DNA from: Desulfurococcales archaeon ex4484_204
Lineage (GTDB): Archaea > Thermoproteota > Thermoprotei_A > Sulfolobales > NBVN01
Assembly: GCA_002255065.1 (NCBI GenBank)
Contig: NJEF01000092.1
Location: 1 to 7,157 of the forward strand
Reading direction: 5' to 3'
Length of the DNA stretch: 7,157 nt
The translations under genes were made by a program, and so were the position numbers. Below, one piece after another: positions 1-6,020 of the stretch. Each line of letters starts with the position of its first letter. The first letter of the stretch is position 1. Below the pieces are notes generated by a model. That model searched no databases and was not told the origin of the DNA. It saw only the letters and a list, made by a program, of their open reading frames with translations.

Positions 1-954
1 GACTACGTCGTTCCAGGGTCGTCGATAGCCCTTGACCCAGCAACAATTTCGGAGTCCATTGTTAGGTCTTCAAACCTGGATAAGCACCACGTAGATTACG
101 TAGCGGCTGCTGTCACGATCTACATGAGCTGCCTGTCCGGGGAGGGCGTGGGCAACGCGTGCGCTGGGGTTAGGTCCGCATGCTATGGTGCTGGGGAGGG
201 CGTTCACGCACACACCTTAAGGGGGCAGGGGCTAGCTCAGTCGATCGTGAAGGTCTTCGAGTCCGCGAACATCGGCGATCTTACGGCTGCTGCAGCTAGG
301 AGTAGGTTAGGGTGGGATAGGGAGTGCTTTAAGAGGGTGGTGCTGGCCGTAGCTAGGGCTTTCGGCGCGAAGCCCAGCACCCTCCTCAAGCTATCGGCAG
401 CTACGGACCTCTGGCTAGGGGACCCGTTCTTCAACAGATTAAGCGGTAGGTCTATCCTACCTAGGGACGTAGTTAAGGAGGCTTTAAGTAGACGGATAGC
501 TGTCATAGATCTAAGCACTGAGGACATGTTTGTGAGGAGGTACGTAGTGGCTACGGTGTTGAAGAACCTGTGGGACTTAGTGGGCAGCTCTAGGTCCGAG
601 GTAAACACGTTGGTGGTTATCGATGAGGCCCATAACTACGCGTGTAGGTACTGCCAGCCGTCAAGCGAGGTCATCGTTAGGACAGCGCGTGAGGGGAGGA
701 AGTGGGGTTTAGGCCTCCTACTAGCAACGCAGCGCGCTATAGATATCGATACCGAGGTTAGAAACAACATCAACACGGTCTTCTTCAGCAAGCTGCAGAC
801 CCCGTCTGACTTCGAGCAGATAGGCTCCTTCATATCCCTGGCGGGGGTTAAGGAGGAGACCCTAGCGGTCCTTAATAGGAGGGAGTTCTTCCTAGCAGGC
901 CTGGGTAACCCGTTGAAGATACCCATACTAATTAAGGTGAGGGAGGTTGGGTGA
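1..954 (+). CDS. herA: HerA-type hexameric DNA translocase/helicase, 5'-truncated by the window edge
   Basis: The frame is open from base 1, so this is the C-terminal 317 residues of a protein that is usually about 500 residues. The Walker A domain lies outside the window. Visible in the fragment are a Walker B strand at residues 203-212 (TLVVIDEAHN), the TAREGRKWG segment just after it, the ATQR sensor strand at 242-245, and the NNINT.FFSKL stretch that follows. Known for the family: HerA is a FtsK-like ring ATPase that drives the NurA nuclease, and with Mre11-Rad50 it resects DNA ends to 3' overhangs for recombination in archaea. The next gene is nurA and overlaps it by 8 bases, which supports the assignment over other DUF87 ATPases. 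Whether mre11 and rad50 lie upstream cannot be seen. An ATG at position 124 is only an internal codon, because the upstream codons continue in frame without a stop. Confidence 0.93.
   Translation, partial: DYVVPGSSIALDPATISESIVRSSNLDKHHVDYVAAAVTIYMSCLSGEGVGNACAGVRSACYGAGEGVHAHTLRGQGLAQSIVKVFESANIGDLTAAAARSRLGWDRECFKRVVLAVARAFGAKPSTLLKLSAATDLWLGDPFFNRLSGRSILPRDVVKEALSRRIAVIDLSTEDMFVRRYVVATVLKNLWDLVGSSRSEVNTLVVIDEAHNYACRYCQPSSEVIVRTAREGRKWGLGLLLATQRAIDIDTEVRNNINTVFFSKLQTPSDFEQIGSFISLAGVKEETLAVLNRREFFLAGLGNPLKIPILIKVREVG
935..940 (+). promoter_or_regulatory. Ribosome binding site deciding the nurA TTG start
   Basis: AGGTGA inside the end of herA matches the archaeal anti-Shine-Dalgarno and ends 6 bases before the TTG at 947. 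The competing in-frame GTG at 971 has its nearest GGTGA 16 bases away, so TTG is preferred. Confidence 0.5.
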
Positions 955-2116
955 GGAGCCTCTAGGGCGCGTGGACGAGGTTGGGTGGGTAGCTGAGGTC
1001 CTCCCTGAATTGATCAGCAGGGAGGCTGAGAGGGTTGCTAGGAGGTTTAGCAGGGTTAAGGGTGAGGTGTTAAGGATTCGTGAGGAGCTCTTAAGGCGTT
1101 CAAGCCCTCCAAGGCTCCGCAGAGTTGGGGAGGCCTCGCTAAGGCTGTGTGCGGTGGCTGTAGATACCTCCTTCACCTCACCCCCGATAGAGCTCACCGG
1201 GGGCAAGCTAGGTATAGTGTTTAGGGCTGCTGTTAGCTTCGGCACGTGCCGCTCGACGAGGGTCATGGATCACTCAGCCCTAGTTAAGTTTATTGAGGGG
1301 GAGGAGAGCAGGGTTTCAGTGATATCTAAGATTGTTGAGAGGTCCTACGTCCTGGAGATGCTTAGGAGGAAGGAGGAGGGGGTGGAGGACTTCGACCTAG
1401 TCATTATAGACGGCGACTTAGTGCCCAGGATACCTCCTGGTTTAATAGTTAGGGCTTCAGGGGAGGGAGGGCTTCCATCGCTGTACAGGGGATTGATCGA
1501 GTTAAGCGCCAAGGTCTTTAAACTCGCTGCTAAGACGGGGACCTCCCTTGCAGGGGTGTTGAAGAGGACTTACGGGAGGGACATACCGGTGCTCCTAGGA
1601 GTGCTGGACCTTAAGGTGTCCGATAAGGCCTTAGCGACGTACATGCTTAAACAGGGTGAGTGGATCGATCTCGGTAACTACGAGCTAGTTATTATGTCGT
1701 TGAGGAGGGCTGCCAGCTCGTGCAGCGGGTGCGGGGAGGGTGTTAAGCAGAGGCTTAGGTGGTTAAGGAACATCTCCAGCTACATCAAGGCGGTACCTGA
1801 GGTTGAGTTAGCTATATACAAGCCGGTAACACCGACCTACTTCTCGATAGCCACGAAGACCGAGGTCATGCTAGCTGGCGGTATTAGTAAGGAGGACCTA
1901 GTGACGTTCCTAGCCACCATAACCTCCCAGAACGGTGTTCCCTACCCCGTAGATGTTGTTGATAGGTTGTCAGGCATTAGGAGGGAGGTCATGCTCGTAG
2001 CCCAGCAGCAGCTCTACCTCAACCTAGCTAAGCTGCTGGGCGATGAGGTGTTAGCTATGAGTATTGCGGGCCTAACCAACCCGGAGAAGATGTGGTCTAT
2101 TGGCTTCCGAAGGTAG
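947..2116 (+). CDS. nurA: NurA 5'-3' nuclease, partner of HerA
   Basis: A 389-residue protein with NurA-family landmarks in order. These are the first acidic metal-binding motif AVDTS (Asp73), the hydrophobic-DGD strand VIIDGDL (Asp155, Asp157), the LAAKTGTS segment (Lys196), VSDK (Asp227) and a C-terminal NGVPYPVDVVDRL motif near 329-341. Known role: a manganese-dependent single-strand endonuclease and 5'-3' exonuclease that docks on the HerA ring for DNA-end resection. The TTG start lies 8 bases before the end of herA and is preceded by AGGTGA, so the two proteins are probably translated together. An alternative start is the GTG at 971, which removes 8 residues. Two oddities: a CSGC pair at 259-262 that could bind metal or form a disulfide, and an Asp (339) where I recall a His in the C-terminal motif of other NurA proteins. 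Confidence 0.9.
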   Translation: MGEEPLGRVDEVGWVAEVLPELISREAERVARRFSRVKGEVLRIREELLRRSSPPRLRRVGEASLRLCAVAVDTSFTSPPIELTGGKLGIVFRAAVSFGTCRSTRVMDHSALVKFIEGEESRVSVISKIVERSYVLEMLRRKEEGVEDFDLVIIDGDLVPRIPPGLIVRASGEGGLPSLYRGLIELSAKVFKLAAKTGTSLAGVLKRTYGRDIPVLLGVLDLKVSDKALATYMLKQGEWIDLGNYELVIMSLRRAASSCSGCGEGVKQRLRWLRNISSYIKAVPEVELAIYKPVTPTYFSIATKTEVMLAGGISKEDLVTFLATITSQNGVPYPVDVVDRLSGIRREVMLVAQQQLYLNLAKLLGDEVLAMSIAGLTNPEKMWSIGFRR

Positions 2117-2126
2117 CTCCACCCCT

Positions 2127-2134
2127 CTTTTAAG
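2127..2134 (+). promoter_or_regulatory. TATA-like box ahead of the NTPase gene
   Basis: CTTTTAAG sits in the 54-base gap after nurA. A start of transcription about 26 bases downstream would fall near 2157, giving a leader of roughly 14 bases that just contains GGGTG (2159-2163), 7 bases ahead of the GTG start. The position fits, but the box is short and could be chance. Confidence 0.4.
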
Positions 2135-2170
2135 GCAACCACCCCTAAGTGTTCTTAAGGGTGTAGCTTA

Positions 2171-2707
2171 GTGCTCGTATGTGCGGGCACCCTGAACCCG
2201 TGCAAGCTCTCAGGTATTAGGAGGGCTTTCACCGAGTTCTTCAGGGATGTAGAGGTGGTAGGGTTTAGCGTTAGCTCCAGCGCCCCTCCCCAACCCATAG
2301 GCCTAGACCTAACTATAAGCGGTGCTAGGAGTAGGGCGTTAAGTGCTTTAAGAATGCGTAGGGAGTGCGCTCTGGGCGTAGGTGTTGAGGCAGGTCTCTA
2401 CGAGCTAGGGGGCCACTACTACGACGTCCAGGTAGCCGTAGTTGTTGATAGGAACGGGGCTGCATCCCTAGGGCTATCCCCGTCCTTCCAGATCCCGGAC
2501 TCCTTCGCTAGGAGGATCGTTGAGGGGGAGGTGAGGGAGCTGGAGGAGGTCGTGGATGAGTTCTTTAGGACTAAGGACGTTGGTGAGAAGGGGGGCTTCA
2601 TTAAGCTCCTAACGAACGGCGCCGTAACTAGGGAGGACCTAACGTACTACGCGGTCGCTATGGCGTTGGTACCGCTGGTTAATAGGGAGCTCTACGGATT
2701 AACTTAA
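2171..2707 (+). CDS. YjjX-family inosine/xanthosine triphosphatase
   Basis: A 178-residue protein with the layout of the YjjX (non-canonical purine NTP phosphatase) family. The N-terminal nucleotide-binding stretch is GTLNPCKLSGIRRAF, followed by PPQPIGLDLTISGARSRA near residues 39-56. GVGVEAGLYE then leads a beta-rich core, and the C-terminus has the EKGGFIKLLTNGAVTRE motif and the A.AL.P..N.ELY ending. Known role: hydrolysis of ITP and XTP to the diphosphates in the cytoplasm, keeping deaminated purines out of RNA and DNA. The length is normal for the family. The start is a GTG with GGGTG 7 bases upstream. The gene probably has its own promoter (TATA-like box at 2127-2134), and the L38e gene follows after about 34 bases, so the two may share a transcript. 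The Cys residues in the N-terminal motif are unremarkable. Confidence 0.88.
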   Translation: MLVCAGTLNPCKLSGIRRAFTEFFRDVEVVGFSVSSSAPPQPIGLDLTISGARSRALSALRMRRECALGVGVEAGLYELGGHYYDVQVAVVVDRNGAASLGLSPSFQIPDSFARRIVEGEVRELEEVVDEFFRTKDVGEKGGFIKLLTNGAVTREDLTYYAVAMALVPLVNRELYGLT

Positions 2708-2731
2708 TTAACCTAGAGCTAACAGAGTGAC

Positions 2732-2735
2732 GGTG
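2732..2735 (+). promoter_or_regulatory. Ribosome binding site deciding the L38e start
   Basis: GGTG lies 6 bases before the ATG at 2742 and selects it over the in-frame GTG at 2727, which has no comparable site at the right distance. Confidence 0.5.
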
Positions 2736-2741
2736 CTGGGC

Positions 2742-2978
2742 ATGCCAGTAGAGGTCCGGGATAGGGAGAGGTTTATTGAGATCTCGGCTAAGGCTGAGGA
2801 GTGCAGGATCGTGAGGAATGAGAAGAAGGAGGTTGCTAAGGTTAAGGCGAGGACCAGGAGGTACCTATACACTATTAAGGTACCCGTGAACGAGCTAAAC
2901 AGCTTTCTAAAGCAGTTGAGGTGTAAGAAGATCGTTGAGATACTGAAGGGCGGGGAGAGAAAGGAGATCACCTTCTAA
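2742..2978 (+). CDS. rpl38e: Large-subunit ribosomal protein L38e
   Basis: A 78-residue basic protein starting MPVEVRDRERF and carrying the family core VAKVKARTRRYLYTIKV (about residues 31-47). This aligns well with the eukaryotic RPL38 stretch ending in RYLYTL. The C-terminal CKKIVEIL segment (61-68) also fits. L38e is a small protein of the 60S/50S subunit, and among archaea it is known mainly from Crenarchaeota and related lineages, which supports the lineage call. The ATG at 2742 is chosen because it begins at the family's usual N-terminus and has GGTG at the right distance. A GTG at 2727 would add five residues. The gene sits 34 bases after the NTPase gene without a clear promoter of its own. 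A box C/D sRNA begins about 45 bases past its stop and could be processed from the same transcript. Confidence 0.87.
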   Translation: MPVEVRDRERFIEISAKAEECRIVRNEKKEVAKVKARTRRYLYTIKVPVNELNSFLKQLRCKKIVEILKGGERKEITF

Positions 2979-3004
2979 CAAGCACATCAAGTAGATTCAA
3001 AACC

Positions 3005-3012
3005 TTTTAAAC
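3005..3012 (+). promoter_or_regulatory. TATA-like element upstream of the first box C/D sRNA
   Basis: TTTTAAAC lies in the gap after L38e. Its centre is only about 19 bases from the C box at 3027, where about 26 bases to the transcription start is typical for archaea. It is therefore a poor fit, and the sRNA may instead be cut from the L38e transcript. Confidence 0.25.
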
Positions 3013-3022
3013 CTATGTATAC

Positions 3023-3083
3023 GTGGTTGATGACGCCCTCGATCACTGAGCCCTGTGATGATAGCAGGGGTTTTCTGATTGGT
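3023..3083 (+). ncRNA. Box C/D guide sRNA (first copy, between L38e and the ASCH gene)
   Basis: All four boxes are present with archaeal spacing. The C box is TTGATGA (3027-3033, one mismatch to RUGAUGA), D' is CTGA (3046-3049), C' is a perfect GTGATGA (3055-3061) and D is CTGA (3075-3078). The C-D' guide is 12 nt (3034-3045), the D'-C' spacer is 5 nt, and the C'-D guide is 13 nt (3062-3074). Such RNAs bind L7Ae, Nop5 and fibrillarin and direct 2'-O-methylation of the base paired five nucleotides before D or D'. The D' guide would pair with UGAUCGAGGGCG (methyl on the C after UGAU). The D guide would pair with AAAACCCCUGCUA (methyl on the first C). I could not match either to an rRNA or tRNA from memory. 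No clear terminal stem is visible, and the outer ends are estimates. Confidence 0.82.
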
Positions 3084-3118
3084 GCTTAACGCTTAAGGGC
3101 TTAACGAGTAATTCCTCG

Positions 3119-3697
3119 CTAACTAGGCGTGATTATTTTCTTAGCTACGAGGAGTTTAAGGGCCTTCCTAAGCACCTTCCTAACGGTTGCCCTGTTTAGG
3201 GGGGACCCCGTGAGCTTTCTAGCTACTCGCCTTATCGAGCTCCCCTTAGCGACCTCCTCAAGCACCCTGACTTCGTCCTTAGTGAAGCTACTCCTTAGGT
3301 AGCGTAGGGCGAGCCTCCCAATATCTGGGGGCTTAAGGCCTAGGTAGGGGTCGTCCGGTGTTAGCTCGTCGAACTTAAAGGTTACATCGAACTCTATGAT
3401 CGTTACAACGTCGTTGGGCCCCACGTCCCCGTAGACCTTCCTGAGCTCCTTAATCAACTCACCCCTATTCCTAAACCCGTCCTTTAACGCGTCCTCATCA
3501 GTTAGCTCCTTAACCCTCTTGTAAACAACCCTGGTTATCTCAGCCTTAGCTACCGGCCTCCCCCAGCTATGTATTATAACCTCGTAGTACTTAGGCACTA
3601 CCTTACCTATCCTTACGGTAGCCCTCTTCCTACCGGACAGTATGAGCCTAGCGTACTCCCCCCTAACCATTAGGTGCCTCCTTAAGTATGTAGGCAC
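3119..3697 (-). CDS. ASCH-domain protein with a C-terminal helix-turn-helix-like region
   Basis: A 192-residue protein. Residues about 5-105 form an ASCH (ASC-1 homology, PUA-like fold) domain. Seen are RRHLMVRGEYARLILSGRKRATVRIG, the KYYEVIIHSWGRPVAKAEI strands, the VKELTDEDALKDGF helix and a closing VVTIIEFDV strand. After a proline-rich linker (about 112-125), residues about 138-186 are basic and helical (FTKDEVRVLEEVAKGSSIRR.. LNRATVRKVLRKALKLL) and resemble a DNA-binding HTH. ASCH domains are thought to bind RNA or modified nucleotides. The exact role here is unknown, with RNA-dependent or transcriptional regulation as an inference. The GTG start at 3697 has AAGGTG 7 bases upstream. The ATG at 3670, with GGAGG 6 bases upstream, is the alternative, but it would cut into the first ASCH strand. 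A TATA-like box at 3735-3742 fits the upstream start. Box C/D sRNA genes lie on both sides, on the other strand. Confidence 0.82.
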   Translation of the reverse strand: MPTYLRRHLMVRGEYARLILSGRKRATVRIGKVVPKYYEVIIHSWGRPVAKAEITRVVYKRVKELTDEDALKDGFRNRGELIKELRKVYGDVGPNDVVTIIEFDVTFKFDELTPDDPYLGLKPPDIGRLALRYLRSSFTKDEVRVLEEVAKGSSIRRVARKLTGSPLNRATVRKVLRKALKLLVAKKIITPS

Positions 3698-3729
3698 CCC
3701 CTAACACCTTAACCTAGTACATAAGGGTC

Positions 3730-3749
3730 AAAAGGCTTAAAGCCCTTTT
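3730..3749. promoter_or_regulatory. Imperfect palindrome over the ASCH gene promoter
   Basis: AAAAGGCTTAAAGCCCTTTT is a near-perfect inverted repeat with one extra C in the right arm. It covers the minus-strand TATA-like box of the ASCH gene and lies about 20 bases from the plus-strand TATA-like box of the second sRNA. It could be an operator, perhaps for the HTH-bearing ASCH protein itself. Only the symmetry is observed; the function is inferred. Confidence 0.35.
3735..3742 (-). promoter_or_regulatory. TATA-like box for the ASCH gene
   Basis: Read on the minus strand this is CTTTAAGC. A start about 26 bases downstream falls near 3712, which leaves a 15-base leader containing the AAGGTG ribosome binding site at 3705-3710. 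Confidence 0.45.
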
Positions 3750-3759
3750 CAGTAAAGCC

Positions 3760-3767
3760 TATTTAAA
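3760..3767 (+). promoter_or_regulatory. TATA box for the second box C/D sRNA
   Basis: TATTTAAA has its centre about 25 bases before 3789. That is where the sRNA should begin, a few bases ahead of its C box, so spacing and composition fit an archaeal promoter well. Confidence 0.55.
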
Positions 3768-3787
3768 CCTTAAAACCATTAGGAGCT

Positions 3788-3851
3788 GGGCCTCATTGAT
3801 GTGGATTGCACGTTGCTGAGGGGGTGATGAACCTCCACGGGGCTGAGGCCC
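3788..3851 (+). ncRNA. Box C/D guide sRNA (second copy), predicted 23S rRNA 2'-O-methylation guide
   Basis: The C box is TTGATGT (3796-3802, degenerate at both ends), D' is CTGA (3816-3819), C' is a perfect GTGATGA (3824-3830) and D is CTGA (3843-3846). The guides are 13 nt (3803-3815) and 12 nt (3831-3842), with a 4-nt D'-C' spacer. GGGCC (3788-3792) can pair with GGCCC (3847-3851) to close the ends, though with a longer bulge than a canonical kink-turn. The D guide would pair with CCCCGUGGAGGU. The first ten bases match the conserved 23S segment AAGACCCCGUGGAG, recalled from memory, which places the methyl on the G after CCCC (G2067 in E. coli numbering), near the peptidyl transferase centre. 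The D' guide target would be CAACGUGCAAUCC, methyl on the G, not recognised. A well-placed TATA box precedes it. Confidence 0.8.
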
Positions 3852-3887
3852 TGGGCTTAACCCGCTCCAGCACCCACGCAGCCTTAG

Positions 3888-4886
3888 TTACCCCCACCCA
3901 GGCACTAAGACCTTAGCACCCCTCCTCTCCATTAAGTACTCGTAGGCCGATAGCGCAGCTACTGCTCCCTCAGCTGAAGCAACAACTATCTGGTCGAACT
4001 TCTTCTTGAAGGGCCCCGCAGTGCAGTCGCCTGCAGCGAAGATACCGGGGATGTTCGTTAGCTGTCCCGGCTTAACGACTACGTAGCCGGAGCCGTCGGT
4101 CTGAAGACCTATCCTCTTAAAGAACTCCTTAGGGGGCTCCGAACCTATCTCAACAACTACTCCCTGAGCGCTAACTACCTCCTCCTCCCCACTAACTACG
4201 TTCCTTAACCTAACCCACTCAACAGCCCTGGAACCCCCTATCTCAATAACTACCCTGTTGAGGATGAGCTCTATGTTCGGGGACTCCCTAACGAGCTTAA
4301 CGTATACCGGGAATGCCCTGAAGGAGTCCCTCCTGTGGACTAAGTACACCTTAGATGAGTAGGACGATAGGAGCAGCGCTGCCTGGAGGGCTGCGTTCCC
4401 CCCACCGACAACTGCTACCACCTTATCCTTGAAGAGGGGCGCATCGCATGGGGCGCAGTACGACACGCCCTTACCGGTAAACTCCCTCTCACCTGGTACG
4501 TTAAGCCTCCTCCTCCTACTCCCAACAGCTATTACTACCGTGGAGGCCCTAAACGAGTCGCCGCCCTCGGTAACCACGGTGAACAAGCCGTTACCCCTCC
4601 TCACATCAACAACCCTACCCCTAACCACTGGGACCCTGTACCTAGCTACGTGGCCCTCAAACCTCTTAGCTAGGTCCGGGCCGCTGATGGATGGTAGCCC
4701 TAGGTAGTCATCGACCGGGCCTGCATCTATTAACGTGCCTCCAACATCCTCGCTGACAACGAGCGTCTTAAGCGCGAACCTAGCTGAGTACAGCGCCGCT
4801 GTTAGCCCTGCTGGGCCTGCGCCAACGACGATGACGTCGAAGACCTCGCCAGCCCTAGGCCTCGGAGATTGGGGCTGAGCGGTGAT
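3888..4886 (-). CDS. trxB: Thioredoxin reductase (FAD/NADPH dithiol oxidoreductase), start codon not canonical
   Basis: Read from about 4886 the frame gives about 332 residues with the complete enzyme. FAD-binding VVGAGPAGLTAALYSARF starts near residue 20. The redox pair is CAPC (Cys144 and Cys147). The NADPH-binding GGGNAALQAA is near 161, with the phosphate-contacting HRRDSFRA near 184. The C-terminal FAD motif is GIFAAGDC, followed by the conserved QIVVASAEGA. Known role: reducing thioredoxin or a related protein disulfide oxidoreductase with NADPH in the cytoplasm. The oddity is the start. The frame is open up to a stop at 4926-4928, yet it has no ATG, GTG or TTG before a GTG at 4628, which would delete the FAD motif. 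I placed the start provisionally at an ATC just after the aminotransferase stop. A CTG at 4919, another ATC at 4898 or a sequence error are also possible. Function is sure; the N-terminus is not. Confidence 0.85.
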   Translation of the reverse strand: MTAQPQSPRPRAGEVFDVIVVGAGPAGLTAALYSARFALKTLVVSEDVGGTLIDAGPVDDYLGLPSISGPDLAKRFEGHVARYRVPVVRGRVVDVRRGNGLFTVVTEGGDSFRASTVVIAVGSRRRRLNVPGEREFTGKGVSYCAPCDAPLFKDKVVAVVGGGNAALQAALLLSSYSSKVYLVHRRDSFRAFPVYVKLVRESPNIELILNRVVIEIGGSRAVEWVRLRNVVSGEEEVVSAQGVVVEIGSEPPKEFFKRIGLQTDGSGYVVVKPGQLTNIPGIFAAGDCTAGPFKKKFDQIVVASAEGAVAALSAYEYLMERRGAKVLVPGWG

Positions 4887-4887
4887 G

Positions 4888-5988
4888 CTACGGCGGATTG
4901 CTGAAGAACTCCTTAACAGCCCTAGCTACAGCAACAACCTCCTCATCCGTTAGTAGCGGGTGCATTGGTAGGGAGAGCACGTGGCTAGCTGCAGCGGAGG
5001 AGTTAGGGCAGCAGTTAGGGTTAGCTACGTAGCCCCTAAACACAGGCTGCTCGTGAAGAGGCTTAGGGTAGTGTACGGACGTCTGGATACCCCTGCCTCC
5101 CAGGAACTCCGCGAGCTTACCCCTGAGAGAGCTGTCCTCAACCCATATGGTGAACTGGTGGTACACGTGCTTAGCCCAGGGCTTCTCAACGGGTAGCCTA
5201 ATGCCCTCAACGCTGCTGAGCTCTTCGAGGTATATCCTCGCAACCTCCCTCCTCCTCTCGTTCATGTAGTCAAGCCTCCTCAACTGCTGCAGCCCAATAG
5301 CTGCCTGAACCTCCGTTATCCTGAAGTTCCACCCGAAGACCTCGTGGTGATACCTCCTAGTCTGCCCGTGGTTCCTGAAGAGCCTTACGAAGCCCGCTAC
5401 ATCGTCCCTGTTGGTTGAGATAGCGCCGCCCTCGCCCATGGTTAAGTTCTTGGTGGCGTAGAAGCTGAAAGCACCTACATCGCCTATACCGCCCGTCTTA
5501 ACACCCCTGTACTCAGCGCCGTGGGACTGGGCGCAGTCCTCAACAACGTATAGGCCGCGCTCCCTAGCGACCTTAACTACCTCGTCCATGTCTGCTGGGT
5601 GCCCGTACAGGTGCACCGCTATCACCGCCCTAGTCCTATCGCTAACGCTCCTCTCCACGGCGTTAGGGTCTATGGTGTAGGTGCTCAGATCTATGTCTGT
5701 AAAGACTGGTTTAGCGCCTACCGCAGCAACCATGGAGGCTGTCGAGAAGAACGTGAAGTCGGGTACTATCACCTCATCACCTCCCCCGATCCCTAAAGCC
5801 TTTAACAGTGCATAGAGGGCTATGGTGCCGTTAGACACGGTTACTACGTGCTTAACCCCTAAATACCTGGAGAACTCCTCCTCAAACTCCCTAACATACC
5901 TGCTAGCAGCTAGGATACCGCTCCTTAAAACCTTAGCAACCGCCTCTACCTCCTCATCACCTATTAACGGGGAGTTAACCTTGATCAT
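4888..5988 (-). CDS. DegT/DnrJ/EryC1/StrS-family PLP aminotransferase
   Basis: A 366-residue protein of normal length for this fold-type I family. It shows the N-terminal substrate loop SGILAASRYVREFEEEF, the SNGTIALYALLKAL cofactor-phosphate region (52-65), VPDFTFFSTASMV, the EDCAQSHGAEY motif with PLP-contacting Asp151, and SFYATKN with the Schiff-base Lys180, followed by MGEGGA. Further on are RNHGQTRRY, FGWNFRITEVQAAIG and the late SVHYPKPLHEQPVF segment. The family transfers an amino group, usually from glutamate, to keto-sugars attached to nucleotides, for cell-surface glycans or glycoprotein sugars. The exact substrate cannot be told from sequence. The ATG start is directly preceded by GATGAG as a possible weak ribosome site. 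It lies 32 bases after the B3/B4 gene and abuts the thioredoxin reductase frame, so these genes are probably cotranscribed. No sugar nucleotidyltransferase or dehydratase is in view to fix the pathway. Confidence 0.9.
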   Translation of the reverse strand: MIKVNSPLIGDEEVEAVAKVLRSGILAASRYVREFEEEFSRYLGVKHVVTVSNGTIALYALLKALGIGGGDEVIVPDFTFFSTASMVAAVGAKPVFTDIDLSTYTIDPNAVERSVSDRTRAVIAVHLYGHPADMDEVVKVARERGLYVVEDCAQSHGAEYRGVKTGGIGDVGAFSFYATKNLTMGEGGAISTNRDDVAGFVRLFRNHGQTRRYHHEVFGWNFRITEVQAAIGLQQLRRLDYMNERRREVARIYLEELSSVEGIRLPVEKPWAKHVYHQFTIWVEDSSLRGKLAEFLGGRGIQTSVHYPKPLHEQPVFRGYVANPNCCPNSSAAASHVLSLPMHPLLTDEEVVAVARAVKEFFSNPP

Positions 5989-6020
5989 CGCTCATCAACC
6001 TATGAATGCTCTAATATCCC

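Noticed and set aside
2708..2971. Minus-strand open frame opposite L38e
   Set aside because: The plus strand encodes a recognisable L38e; the opposite frame looks like an antisense shadow with no domain.
3103..3118. Short CGAG/CTCG hairpin at the 3' side of the ASCH gene, considered as a terminator
   Set aside because: The stem is only 4 bp and no U-tract follows on the minus strand, so it cannot be supported as a terminator.
2979..3887. tRNA gene or CRISPR repeats in the gaps around the ASCH gene
   Set aside because: No T-loop GGTTCRANTCC-like block, acceptor-stem pairing or regularly spaced repeat was found; the repeated TGATGA/CTGA pattern is explained by box C/D sRNAs.
4429..4707. Plus-strand open frame of 92 codons opposite the thioredoxin reductase
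   Set aside because: It lies wholly antisense to a clear enzyme gene, has low-complexity Leu/Thr/Ser/Pro content typical of a mirrored frame, and has no domain signature.
5764..5785. A perfect GTGATGA C-box-like motif on the minus strand
   Set aside because: It lies inside the aminotransferase coding sequence (encoding GDEV) and has no CTGA box at guide distance.
5945..5998. Further C-box-like TGATGA motifs on the minus strand near the aminotransferase start
   Set aside because: No D or D' box at 12-13 nt, so they are coding or leader sequence rather than an sRNA.
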